This document shows, one piece after another, positions 55,219 through 63,655 of a DNA stretch of 64,000 bases (within the stretch, counting starts at the first letter, position 1; the number at the start of each line of letters is the position of its first letter). The DNA comes from Cytobacillus firmus. Lineage in GTDB: Bacteria > Bacillota > Bacilli > Bacillales > Cytobacillaceae. The translations under genes and the position numbers were made by a program. The notes below the pieces were generated by a model. The model was not told the origin of the DNA. It saw only the letters and a list, made by a program, of their open reading frames with translations, and did no database searches. Where the stretch lies: NCBI RefSeq assembly GCF_023657595.1, contig NZ_CP098323.1:2318001-2382000 (forward strand), given 5' to 3'.

Positions 55219-55509
55219 TTACCTGAATTGGCCCCCAAAGAACACAATGATCGCGAGGACGGATGAAAGAAAAAGCGTGAGGATAATGGAAAATAAGACA
55301 TGAAAGCCCGCCTGCCAATTTTGGACTTTCTTTAAGACGATAACACTCACGAGGAAGACAAGGACTGTCAGGAGGAGAAGGAGTGAAAATGGACGATGCC
55401 CGATATTATGCAGGTAAAGATCATACAGAGGCGAAAAACCAAGAAGTAAAAATAAACCGAGGCATATAAAAGATAAGATGAAAACCAGATGGCTTAATTT
55501 TTCCGGCAT
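55219..55509 (-). CDS. three-helix membrane protein, 96 aa
   Basis: Three predicted membrane helices (about 7-27, 40-62 and 70-92). AGAAGGGGG lies upstream of the ATG. No family recognised. It lies between the anti-sigma gene and a permease gene on the opposite strand. Confidence 0.6.
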   Translation of the reverse strand: MPEKLSHLVFILSFICLGLFLLLGFSPLYDLYLHNIGHRPFSLLLLLTVLVFLVSVIVLKKVQNWQAGFHVLFSIILTLFLSSVLAIIVFFGGQFR

Positions 55510-55647
55510 GGTTAGTCCCCCTTCTAAGAATACCGACCTCTTTTATAAATGTATGAAAACATTCCATTACATAAAACTTGTAATTCATTCATAGTTCAAA
55601 TATGGTATAAATATCTTTAGGTAATCTAATTAAAAGAAGGTTTTTTC

Positions 55648-56712
55648 GTGAAAAAAAATGTTTTTATCACCTTTTCTGCTGCTGTATTAGGTGCAGGGTT
55701 ATTTTCTTTATTGCATATTCCGGTCGCCTTTTTGCTTGGTGCATTGACTGCTGTAATGATTGGAAGCCGGCTCAGCAGGATTCCATTTTACTGGCCAGCC
55801 GCTTTTCGGGACGCCGGGATCATTATTGTCGGCTACAGCATCGGCCTATCTTTTACAAAGGAAGCGGTTTTGCTTATCCTCCAGAAGCTGCCTTTTATTT
55901 TTCTCATTACGGTTTGCCTGATTCTCTTTAGTGCCCTTTCCGCCCTTCTCATTGCGAAATTAATGGGCATCGACTATCCAACCGTGCTGATTGGAAGTAT
56001 TCCGGGCGGTCTTTCACAAATGATTCTTCTGGCAGAGGAAGTCAAAGGAATCGATATCACAGTCGTTACCTTTATGCAGGTTGCTAGACTGACTATGATT
56101 ATCTTCATTATCCCTGTTCTGGTTTTCGGACCATGGATGAACATGGAAGTCAGTTCTGAATTTACAGCCGCTGTTCCTTTATGGAGGGATTTATTCCCTG
56201 ATATTTTTCTTTTTGCTCTTGTTTCCTTTGCCGGCATTATCCTAAGCAAACGCCTGAAGCTTCCGACCGCATACCTTCTCGGTCCAATTATGGGAACAGC
56301 TGCCCTTGTCATTTACGGCATAAATGGTCCTCAGCTCCCCCCGTCTGTTTTGGATTTATCACAGCTATTAATAGGAGCCCATATCGGCATGATGATGAAG
56401 CCTGAAAAGCTGGATAATAAGATTAAAACGATTTCACTTGCTGCATTAAGCGGCCTGCTTCTCATGGTATGTTCGGTTCTGCTCAGTTTTTGGGTTATGT
56501 ACGCTTTTCACCTTTCCCCCGCCACCGGATTACTGAGCCTTGCACCGGGAGGAATGGATCAAATGGCCATCATCGCCCATGAAACCGGGGCCGACCTGGC
56601 CATAGTAACAGGGTATCAGCTTTTTCGCCTATTCTTTATATTCTTTGTAGTGCCTCCATTTTTAAAATGGATCTTTTTGAAGTATAAGAGAATGGGATCA
56701 TTAAGCAAATAA
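55648..56712 (+). CDS. AbrB-family (AbrB_dom duplication) membrane permease
   Basis: A 354-residue protein with about ten helices in two similar halves, each with the family motif (IGSIPGGLSQMILLAEEVKGID and LSLAPGGMDQMAIIAHETGADL). The family is named after E. coli AbrB and has no proven substrate; it is not the DNA-binding AbrB. GTG start behind AGAAGG. The TAA stop lies in the end of repeat copy I. Confidence 0.88.
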   Translation: MKKNVFITFSAAVLGAGLFSLLHIPVAFLLGALTAVMIGSRLSRIPFYWPAAFRDAGIIIVGYSIGLSFTKEAVLLILQKLPFIFLITVCLILFSALSALLIAKLMGIDYPTVLIGSIPGGLSQMILLAEEVKGIDITVVTFMQVARLTMIIFIIPVLVFGPWMNMEVSSEFTAAVPLWRDLFPDIFLFALVSFAGIILSKRLKLPTAYLLGPIMGTAALVIYGINGPQLPPSVLDLSQLLIGAHIGMMMKPEKLDNKIKTISLAALSGLLLMVCSVLLSFWVMYAFHLSPATGLLSLAPGGMDQMAIIAHETGADLAIVTGYQLFRLFFIFFVVPPFLKWIFLKYKRMGSLSK

Positions 56713-56973
56713 AGTGAAACTTCAACCAGTGGGGTTTTCCTTATCCCCCACTGATTGTTAGTCGCGTTCAAGTGTCGCTAAGATCTCCGCTAACGCTTCG
56801 ATCAATCGACACTACGAACCCGATTGGTTCAACAAAGCCTCTGCCTGTGCATCGGCAAGTTTCACTGTATCTCACCAATCGGGCCTTTACGGGCAGTTTG
56901 ACCCCCGCTTATCCTCCTTGGATTCCTCTGAGTTTTGAAGTGGGGGTCTTACTGCCCGTTAGACTGCGATAAA
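56709..56973 (+). repeat. dispersed modular intergenic repeat, copy I (medium form)
   Basis: About 265 bp, the same form as copy A with a few base changes. Its ATAAAG end contains the TAA stop of the permease gene. The ribosome-site-like GGAGGATAAG on the minus strand is followed by CG instead of TG, so no GTG start there. Confidence 0.92.
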
Positions 56974-57005
56974 GAAGGGACTGCAAGCTGCAGCCCCTTC
57001 TTTTG
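56974..57005 (-). terminator. terminator of the C39 peptidase gene
   Basis: Stem AAGAAGGG with CCCCTTCTT, enclosing a second small stem GCAGCTTGC. Confidence 0.65.
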
Positions 57006-57013
57006 ATATTATG

Positions 57014-57766
57014 CTAGTTAATGACAATAGCCTGTGACCCCATCAGCTCCCAGGCTTCTATAAATTGCTGTCTAGGCACCTTTTTATTTTTCGTGCCATA
57101 CGGATCGTTAATATAGATATTTTCCTCATCATACCCGGTTATAGCTACACTATGCATCTGGAAGGTCACATCCACCGGTCCGCCCGGTGTATTCCAGGTT
57201 TCGAAAGATGCAGCGGGTGACAGGCTTGCGGTTGTAATGATCCAGACCGGCGACCCTTTCGCTACTTTTTCAAGCAGCACATCGAACGGCTTGCCAGTCA
57301 AATTCTCAGCACGGTCAGGAAAGTAGTTTTTCGCCAGATTGAAAATCGGCCCCTCATAAACGCCTAATCCCGGACCATCCTCCATATTGCCGACAAAGCC
57401 GTCATTGGGATTCCCGTACTCGCCTCCGCTATATCTGAGCGGTACCCGGTTAACCTCCTTTGCCAGCTCATTTTTTGATACTTTAATGCCTTCATAGCTT
57501 ATAATCATTGCCAAACTGGTAATCTCACAACCATTATATAAACGCGGGTGATCCATTTGGTTGTACAATGGCACATCCAACATCACCGATTTCTTCATAA
57601 TTTCCTGCTTCACGTGTGGTTCATGCTGTGCCTCCGCGTGCGGAACAGCTGTATAATATATTTCCTTTTCATTTGAGTGTTCATTGCTCCCCATCTTTAT
57701 GCTTCCCACAGTCAGAGACAATCCAACCCCGGCTGCTATAGACATTGCGAAAATTCTATTACCCAA
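57014..57766 (-). CDS. exported C39-family cysteine peptidase-like protein
   Basis: A 250-residue exported protein: N-terminal hydrophobic signal (IFAMSIAAGVGLSLTVGSI), then a papain-like C39_2 domain with the nucleophile in YNGCEITSLAM, the His in FQMHSVAITGYD and the Asp/Asn in INDPYGT. The partner substrate is unknown. A TTG at 57766 is chosen, nine bases behind AGAGGGAG and just before the signal; the frame extends to 57859 without a good site. Confidence 0.8.
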   Translation of the reverse strand: MGNRIFAMSIAAGVGLSLTVGSIKMGSNEHSNEKEIYYTAVPHAEAQHEPHVKQEIMKKSVMLDVPLYNQMDHPRLYNGCEITSLAMIISYEGIKVSKNELAKEVNRVPLRYSGGEYGNPNDGFVGNMEDGPGLGVYEGPIFNLAKNYFPDRAENLTGKPFDVLLEKVAKGSPVWIITTASLSPAASFETWNTPGGPVDVTFQMHSVAITGYDEENIYINDPYGTKNKKVPRQQFIEAWELMGSQAIVIN

Positions 57767-58007
57767 TTGATTAAACTCCCTCTTCAATTCGCTGTTTTTA
57801 TAATATTCTAGTTTGCTAAACTCCCCAACCATTGTGCCATACCCGCCCGAATATGACAAATCGCCTGATGATTGGCAAATTTTTTTGGACTTTTGTCAAA
57901 ATGGCGGTTTTTTGCTTTTTTCTGATGAATAACGTCTTGTTTTGATAGCTTTTGTCATGCGGCAGGAAAAAGAGGTATATCCTGCTGAATAGGTTAGTTA
58001 GAAATTG

Positions 58008-58028
58008 ATTCGGAACCCGCTTCCGAAT
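58008..58028. promoter_or_regulatory. perfect inverted repeat before the MerR-like gene
   Basis: ATTCGGAA, five bases, TTCCGAAT: a perfect 8-bp dyad 36-56 bp before the ATG. It is well placed as an operator for autoregulation by the downstream MerR-type protein. Confidence 0.5.
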
Positions 58029-58063
58029 GATTCAGAATCTATTTTGGAAAGGGCTGAGTTAAA

Positions 58064-58999
58064 ATGGATACGCAATATATGAAAGCTTATACAATAAAAG
58101 AGGTCTCGAAAATGCTGAATGTGCCTCCGGGGACCTTAAGGCAATGGGAAAAAGATTTGAACGGACTTTTGCTGATTCCCAGGTCCAAGCAGGGAGCCCG
58201 TTTTTATACAGACCATGAAATTGCATTGCTTGATAAAGTGAAGCAAATGCGCGATAAAAACCTGAGCAAGGAAATGATCCGGGAATTGATGCAAAAACAT
58301 ATGGACTTTGTTTCTGAAACGGCTTCTCCAGCAAATGAAACTGCTTTGGCGGCAATAGAACCGGAAACAGCATTACATAAAGAACAGGATTCAGTCATGA
58401 ATGCTGAACAGTTCATGGCTATCATGGAAAATTTCAGAGACAGCTTACTTACAGATGTCAGAAATGAAATTCGCATCGGCGTTCGAAAGGAAGTTTTAGA
58501 AGAAGTGAAAAAAGAGATTAGCAAAGGATCTTTGCATACCGTTAAAAGCCTGTCGGATTCAATCTACAAATCAGGCGAAAAAACGAAAGCGGAAATTGAA
58601 TCACTGACAGCGAGGATTGAGCAGACATCAGAAGATACCTCCGAAGCATTCGGAACTCTTTCGAAAAGGGTTGCGAAGAGTTCGAAACGTACTTCCGATC
58701 AAATTAATCAGTTGACAAACAAACTGACGGAATCCTCGGAAGCTTCTTCCGAAGAGTTCAAAACCATGATCCATTACATCTCCTCTTCTGCCGAGGTGAC
58801 CAGCACCGAAATCAGCTCGCTGATTGAAACATTAAATACGGACAGGGAAATTTATATCGAAACCATTAATAAAGAGCGGGAGCAATATTGGCATGAAGTA
58901 AAGCAGCGGGAAGATGTTTTTCAGGATATGATTGTTTCCTTCCGAAGCGCGGCTGCCGCACAGGAACCTGAAAAAAAATGGTGGAAGTTTTGGAAATAG
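58064..58999 (+). CDS. MerR-type HTH protein with DUF3967 C-terminus
   Basis: A 311-residue protein: MerR-like winged helix at about 5-75 (YTIKEVSKMLNVPPGTLRQWEKDL), a long coiled-coil middle (about 100-280) rich in Ser/Thr/Glu, and the C-terminal tryptophan-rich tail EPEKKWWKFWK seen in DUF3967 proteins. The layout resembles the chromosome-anchoring RacA, but it lacks clear RacA similarity. The tail may bind membrane. GGAAAGGG lies before the ATG. Confidence 0.8.
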   Translation: MDTQYMKAYTIKEVSKMLNVPPGTLRQWEKDLNGLLLIPRSKQGARFYTDHEIALLDKVKQMRDKNLSKEMIRELMQKHMDFVSETASPANETALAAIEPETALHKEQDSVMNAEQFMAIMENFRDSLLTDVRNEIRIGVRKEVLEEVKKEISKGSLHTVKSLSDSIYKSGEKTKAEIESLTARIEQTSEDTSEAFGTLSKRVAKSSKRTSDQINQLTNKLTESSEASSEEFKTMIHYISSSAEVTSTEISSLIETLNTDREIYIETINKEREQYWHEVKQREDVFQDMIVSFRSAAAAQEPEKKWWKFWK

Positions 59000-59045
59000 G
59001 ATGGTGTATATTTGAAAAGAACCAGGAGAGCAGCATTCCCTGGTT

Positions 59046-60059
59046 CTAGCTTTGTCTTCTGGCCAGGTCTGTCCGGTTGGGTGAACCTGGCGGCTGTTCC
59101 AGCCACTTGTGTTTGATCATAATGTCTGCCCCGTCTTTGGCAAACTGGGCGATTTCCAAAGAAAGACGTTCATAATTCAGGATTAAATCACTTCTTTGGC
59201 TTGCGGAAGCTGCTGCTGAATAGTTTCCTGATCCCAATGTACTCAGAAACGCCATAAGCTGCATCATCAGCCGTTCTGAGAATGGTGATTCGTCGTTTCC
59301 CTTTACAGCATAATCGGCGGAATTAGGGGATTGTATATCATTGTCCAGCAATGTTGAACTAAGAACTTTCACATGTTTTTTTGAAATGTTCCTGCCCCGT
59401 TCCATATAGCTGATAATCTCTTTTGATTTGGCAGCCTGTGAGAAGCTGAGAGCGAGCATGGTTCCCACCATGTTGGTTTCCACATTAAAGGATAAATGGG
59501 CAATCTCAATCGCATTTAGTGGCCGAGGCTTCTTTAAAGGATTTAGCCCGCTTAAATAGCTTTTATCATCAATCATGTCAGTTTCCGCCGGAATATCTAT
59601 GTATGGCCTTCTCAGCTAAATTCCCTTCTCTAAGGCTATATCCGTTGCTTTTTCAAACAATTCGACGGTTTGATCGATGCATTTAATAAAGTATGCTCTA
59701 ATATCTTTCCTGGCACACATGCCCAAAGAGCTGCCATACGCAACAAGACCGGATTTGGCCATCTGCATAATAAATTCAAGCATAAATGTATCTGTGTATA
59801 ACTTTTGAGCATTGAGGTTAACGTCATTAGCTGAAAAGCCTCTTGGTATTGGAAACTTTTCATTTTGGAAAAAGTCAGTCAGAAACTTGATATGGCCATC
59901 CGATAATTGACGGGCGAATTCAATTACAGGTTTTATTTCGTTATCTTCCACGGTCTTAACAAAATAATCCAGAAGAGGCAATGACATGCTGTCATTTAGG
60001 TAACCTGTCCATAAAACTGCCATTTCACCTGAAGTCAAATGAACCTTGTTTTCTTCCAT
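59046..60059 (-). pseudogene. DUF3231-family protein, one in-frame TAG
   Basis: Read through, this gives a complete 337-residue DUF3231 protein colinear with the intact paralog at 8630-9649. After TDIALEKGI the frame has TAG at 59616-59618 and goes on LRRPYIDIPAE; the paralog reads QEKGIFIRSPYIEYPKK, so the TAG replaces Phe or a similar residue. Both halves lie in one frame with no indel. AGGGGGATTTGGG precedes the ATG. As it stands, only the first 147 residues would be made; a GTG/ATG inside could restart the second half at 59576 but no strong ribosome site is seen. Confidence 0.85.
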
Positions 60060-60112
60060 CCCAAATCCCCCTATTTATCGTTATTTTTATCATTTCCTGA
60101 TTTCAGGGGATT

Positions 60113-60143
60113 ATGAAAAAAGACTCCCTGATTGGGAGCCTCC
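60113..60143 (-). terminator. terminator of speD
   Basis: Stem GGCTCCC with GGGAGTC then TTTTTTC on the minus strand. Confidence 0.75.
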
Positions 60144-60147
60144 ATGT

Positions 60148-60975
60148 TCACTCTGTTATAGAACCGGGTTTAATATTTTTACCGTAAAAAATCTCATCCA
60201 TCTCTGTTGTGAGCCGCTCAGTAATCTCTTCGGCCTCATTCGGATCAAGCGTGTCCTTGGTGTATCCAAATAAATAATTATCCAAATCGAAATCCCTTAT
60301 TTTACATTTGGTATGAAAGGTGTGTGCCTGATAAATATTTACGTCGATCATATCAAAATCCTCTTTTGCTTCATCGGGAATATAATTCTGAATCGAACTG
60401 ATATCATGGTCGATATAGAGTTTTTTCCCGTCCTTGTCCCGTGTGAATCCCCTGACTCTGTAATCAATGGTCATGATGTCTGTATCAAAGGAATGGATCA
60501 GGTAATTAAGGGCTTTTAGCGGGGAAATTTCTCCGCAGGTGGATACATCTATATCAGCCCTGAATGTGCTGATTCCTTCGTCAGGATGATATTCAGGATA
60601 GGTATGAACGGTAATATGGCTCTTATCCAGCTGCATGACTACGTTATCCGGCAGCGGTCCGGGAGATTCATCATATGATTCAGCCGGTACCTCCACTACT
60701 GGCCCTTCAGATACAAGGACCGTCACACTTGCACCTTGTGGCACATAATCCTGCTGTGCCACATTCAGGACATGTGCACCAATAATATCGGAAACATTCG
60801 TAAGTATTTTTGTGAGCCGCTCCGCGCTATATTCCTCATCAATATAATCTATATAGGCTTCACGCTCTTCCCTTGTCCTCGTATAACAAATATCATACAT
60901 ATTAAAGCTGAGTGATTTTGTCAGATTATTAAATCCATGGAGTTCAATTCTTTGTTCCGGTGTCAGTTTCAACAT
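60148..60975 (-). CDS. speD: S-adenosylmethionine decarboxylase proenzyme (E. coli type)
   Basis: Makes decarboxylated AdoMet, the aminopropyl donor for spermidine. The 275 residues start [20 protein letters not shown], carry the self-cleavage site at Lys118-Ser119 ([13 protein letters not shown]), which gives the pyruvoyl group, and [22 protein letters not shown]. It is the longer E. coli-type form; B. subtilis uses a much shorter one. The ATG at 60975 follows AAAGGGGGAAGC. potABCD lies 30 kb away. Confidence 0.94.
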   Translation of the reverse strand: MLKLTPEQRIELHGFNNLTKSLSFNMYDICYTRTREEREAYIDYIDEEYSAERLTKILTNVSDIIGAHVLNVAQQDYVPQGASVTVLVSEGPVVEVPAESYDESPGPLPDNVVMQLDKSHITVHTYPEYHPDEGISTFRADIDVSTCGEISPLKALNYLIHSFDTDIMTIDYRVRGFTRDKDGKKLYIDHDISSIQNYIPDEAKEDFDMIDVNIYQAHTFHTKCKIRDFDLDNYLFGYTKDTLDPNEAEEITERLTTEMDEIFYGKNIKPGSITE

Positions 60976-61197
60976 GCTTCCCCCTTTGCAGCTCATCTGT
61001 TCATTTTCATTTTTATAATTATGTTACCCAAACTTTTTACTTAAAAACGGAAAATATCGAATCACGGTTAAAGTGACAGGCAAACAGGGTAGAAAAATAA
61101 GGAAAGCCGCAATGTTTTGCATTTCCGGATTTTTAGATCTTATAATGAATGGGTATACCTTTGATATTGGGTTTAAAGGTGCATGGGAGGAGATTAT

Positions 61198-62337
61198 TTG
61201 AGGAAGGTTTTATTTATACTTATCCTGTTATTTCTCGGTTTCGCTTTTTCACAGCCTGATGAAAAATCAGCAGATGATTCTAAGTCAGGAACTGTAATGG
61301 ATAATATAAAAACAGATATTCAGCTTTTTAAAGACAATAAGGACCTCCAGAATATAATTACTGGCGTGATGGAGGAGGCGCAAAACTGGGCAGATCAATT
61401 ACTCCTGACAATCGGGCAATATACCGGGGAAAGAAATTCTCCTGAAGATACAGCCGAAAAACCTGTTTTGGAAGCCCCTGAGGAACAAACCTTTTCTATT
61501 CATAACATAGAAATAGGGGATGATAAGGCTGAAATCGAAAAGAATCTCGGTCCCTCCATCCGTATCTCTGCGAATGAATATGGAACAGACTGGCATGCCT
61601 ATCATGATCACTATCAAAATTTCGTAATGGTCGCTTATGACAAGCAGGAAAAAGCAGCGGGCATATATACAAATCAGGATCTGATTTCTTCCACAAAAGA
61701 GATTGCCTACGGGACGCCAAAGGCATCCGTGGCGGAGCAGCTTGGAAAGCCGCTGGACAGAATGAGAAAAGACTTGGTCATCTTTCAGCTTGAAGAAAAG
61801 CGTGATTATGACTTATACGAACTGGATGGGAATTACGTAACCATTTTTTATGATAAGCATCGTGACAATACGGTCACATCCATTCAAATAATCAGCAAAT
61901 CACTTGAAAAGCAAAAAGAATCCTTTTATGCAAATGCCAGCAGTGTCTTAAAAGAAGGATTTGAATGGCAGCTTTTCGATATTACTAATGCCGAGAGAGT
62001 AAATCATGGAGTGCCCGTTCTGGAGTGGGACGATACGGTTAAGGAAACGGCGCGCAAGCACAGCAGCGATATGGCAGAGAATAATTATTTTGACCATACC
62101 AATCTGCAGGGCCTCTCCCCTTTTGACAGAATGCAGGCGGATGAAGTTTCATTTATGTTAGCCGGGGAAAACCTTGCTTCCGGTCAATTCAGCAGTATCT
62201 TTGCTCACGAAGGATTAATGAATTCACTCGGCCACCGCAAAAATATTCTGCGTAGGGATTATGAATTTTTGGGTGTCGGTGTCGCTTTTAATTCAAAATC
62301 ACAGCCTTATTATACGGAAAATTTTTATGCCAACTAA
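61198..62337 (+). CDS. ylbC: exported CAP-domain protein, YlbC-like
   Basis: A 379-residue exported protein: signal or anchor (VLFILILLFLGFAFS), a CAP-associated N-terminal domain (about 100-235), and a C-terminal CAP domain with LFDITNAERVNHGVPVLEWD, MAENNYFDHTNLQGLSP, AGENLASG and GHRKNILRRDYEFLGVG. The layout is that of B. subtilis YlbC. TTG start directly after GGGAGGAGATTA; terminator follows. Function is unknown, outside the cell. Confidence 0.87.
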   Translation: MRKVLFILILLFLGFAFSQPDEKSADDSKSGTVMDNIKTDIQLFKDNKDLQNIITGVMEEAQNWADQLLLTIGQYTGERNSPEDTAEKPVLEAPEEQTFSIHNIEIGDDKAEIEKNLGPSIRISANEYGTDWHAYHDHYQNFVMVAYDKQEKAAGIYTNQDLISSTKEIAYGTPKASVAEQLGKPLDRMRKDLVIFQLEEKRDYDLYELDGNYVTIFYDKHRDNTVTSIQIISKSLEKQKESFYANASSVLKEGFEWQLFDITNAERVNHGVPVLEWDDTVKETARKHSSDMAENNYFDHTNLQGLSPFDRMQADEVSFMLAGENLASGQFSSIFAHEGLMNSLGHRKNILRRDYEFLGVGVAFNSKSQPYYTENFYAN

Positions 62338-62339
62338 AA

Positions 62340-62371
62340 GCTCCCGCTTCAGCAGGAGCTTTTTTTCGTTA
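62340..62371 (+). terminator. intrinsic terminator
   Basis: Stem AAGCTCC with GGAGCTT then TTTTTTCG. Confidence 0.8.
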
Positions 62372-62391
62372 TTTTGCAATCTTCGCTTTAA

Positions 62392-62421
62392 TGAACATTT
62401 CCCCCTATAGTGCATACCCTA
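62392..62421 (+). promoter_or_regulatory. possible sigma-E promoter of cwlJ
   Basis: GAACATTT, then CATACCCT about 13 bp on, roughly fits the sigma-E pattern (GKCATATT and CATACAHT). cwlJ is sigma-E-dependent in B. subtilis. Confidence 0.3.
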
Positions 62422-62461
62422 TATCAGCCTATTTAAAATTAGAGGAACGAGGGTGAGACAG

Positions 62462-62887
62462 ATGGTTGTAAAGGCACGGGATCAGGATATTGATTTGCTG
62501 GCGCGCCTTCTTCGGGCAGAGGCTGAAGGAGAAGGCCAGCAGGGTATGCTAATGGTTGGAAATGTGGGGATTAACCGAATCAGGGGGAATTGTTCTGATT
62601 TCAAAGGAATTCGCACCATACCGCAAATGATTTACCAGCCACATGCTTTTGAAGCTGTCCAAAAAGGCTATTTTTATCAGAGGGCAAGGGAAGTGGAAAG
62701 AAGACTCGCGCGAAGGGCTGTACGTGGTGAGCGGATCTGGCCATCCAAATTTGCACTATGGTATTTCCGGCCGCCTGGCGAATGTCCGCCCACATGGTAC
62801 AATCAGCCCTTAGCCGGAAGATTTAAGCTGCATTGCTTTTACGAGCCTACAGCGGAAGAATGCGAGAATGTTTATAATACATTTTAA
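62462..62887 (+). CDS. cwlJ: spore cortex-lytic cell wall hydrolase
   Basis: A Hydrolase_2 (SleB/CwlJ) family protein that helps degrade spore cortex in germination. The 141 residues (142 in B. subtilis) have the catalytic Glu region LLRAEAEGEGQQGMLMVGNV and the C-terminal PSKFALWYFRPPGECPPTWYNQP. There is no signal peptide, as in CwlJ. The ATG at 62462 follows GAGGGTGAG. gerQ is not adjacent here. Confidence 0.93.
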   Translation: MVVKARDQDIDLLARLLRAEAEGEGQQGMLMVGNVGINRIRGNCSDFKGIRTIPQMIYQPHAFEAVQKGYFYQRAREVERRLARRAVRGERIWPSKFALWYFRPPGECPPTWYNQPLAGRFKLHCFYEPTAEECENVYNTF

Positions 62888-62888
62888 A

Positions 62889-62926
62889 AGAATCCCTGCC
62901 AATTGGATACTGGCGGGGATTTTTCT
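62889..62926 (+). terminator. terminator of cwlJ
   Basis: Stem AATCCCTGCCA with CTGGCGGGGATT then TTTTTCTT. Confidence 0.8.
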
Positions 62927-62931
62927 TGACA

Positions 62932-63531
62932 TTAAATTTCCTGATCCATCAGAATGCCTTTTTTCACGTAATCAATTATTTTCCCGGCTTCATCAAACGC
63001 TCTTTTTCTCCCATAAGGATGCTGCTTCCATTGCTCTTTCCCGGTTGCACCATCATCAGAACATACGAGAGAGTAGTTTATCCAATTTGGCATATACGTC
63101 AATAATGTTAAGTGCAGCCTCCTCATATGAAATGGAGCCGTCACAACAATGATATTGGAGATGTTCTCCAGCCCGCACATCCGGTCCATAACCAGCATAG
63201 AGGCAAGCACATTTTCTTTTGTATGAAGAGATTTATTTTCAATGAAGAGGTCATTGGGGTGAATTCTGTACAAAATGGCTTTTTTCATTAACATTTCTGC
63301 TTCAGTCATTTCATTGCCCGGCCATTTTACACCACCTGATAAAAGCAGCTTTTTTGCCCTTCCTTCTTGATAAAGCCTGACAGCTTCAGGCAATCGATAT
63401 TCTGCAGCTCTGCTGCTTCCAGGCACAAATATTAAATCTCCTTTTTTCAGATTATCCTCAATCCCATCATAAAGCAGCTTGGAAACATCTTCCTCATTTA
63501 AATGCCTGGGGCTGAATTCCGAGATTTTCAC
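62932..63531 (-). CDS. YdcF/DUF218-family protein
   Basis: A 199-residue cytosolic protein of the YdcF-like family with LIFVPGSSRAAEYRL and LLLSGGVKWPG in the first half and the second half motif NKSLHTKENVLAS, typical of ElyC/SanA/YdcF folds. The enzymatic role is unknown. A GTG at 63531 behind AAAGGGGGAAGG is chosen; the frame extends to 63594 without a better site. Confidence 0.82.
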   Translation of the reverse strand: MKISEFSPRHLNEEDVSKLLYDGIEDNLKKGDLIFVPGSSRAAEYRLPEAVRLYQEGRAKKLLLSGGVKWPGNEMTEAEMLMKKAILYRIHPNDLFIENKSLHTKENVLASMLVMDRMCGLENISNIIVVTAPFHMRRLHLTLLTYMPNWINYSLVCSDDGATGKEQWKQHPYGRKRAFDEAGKIIDYVKKGILMDQEI

Positions 63532-63626
63532 AAACCTTCCCCCTTTCGTTCCCAGCTTATTAACTTCCTGTATTATACTATTCTTCCGGGACAAGAGCTC
63601 TCCTTATATATGCCTAGTCAAAAAGA

Positions 63627-63655
63627 AAAAGCAGCGGAAATCCGCTGCTTTTGTT
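63627..63655 (-). terminator. terminator of azoR
   Basis: Stem AAGCAGCGGA with its complement, followed by TTTTCTTTTT on the minus strand. Confidence 0.8.

Noticed and set aside
3375..56973. Repeated, partly palindromic units as a CRISPR array
   Set aside because: Copies are 130-390 bp, kilobases apart and have no regular short repeats with unique spacers; no cas genes are seen.
58059..58524. Long minus-strand frames opposite the MerR/DUF3967 gene
   Set aside because: They arise from the codon bias of the coiled-coil gene and show no motifs.
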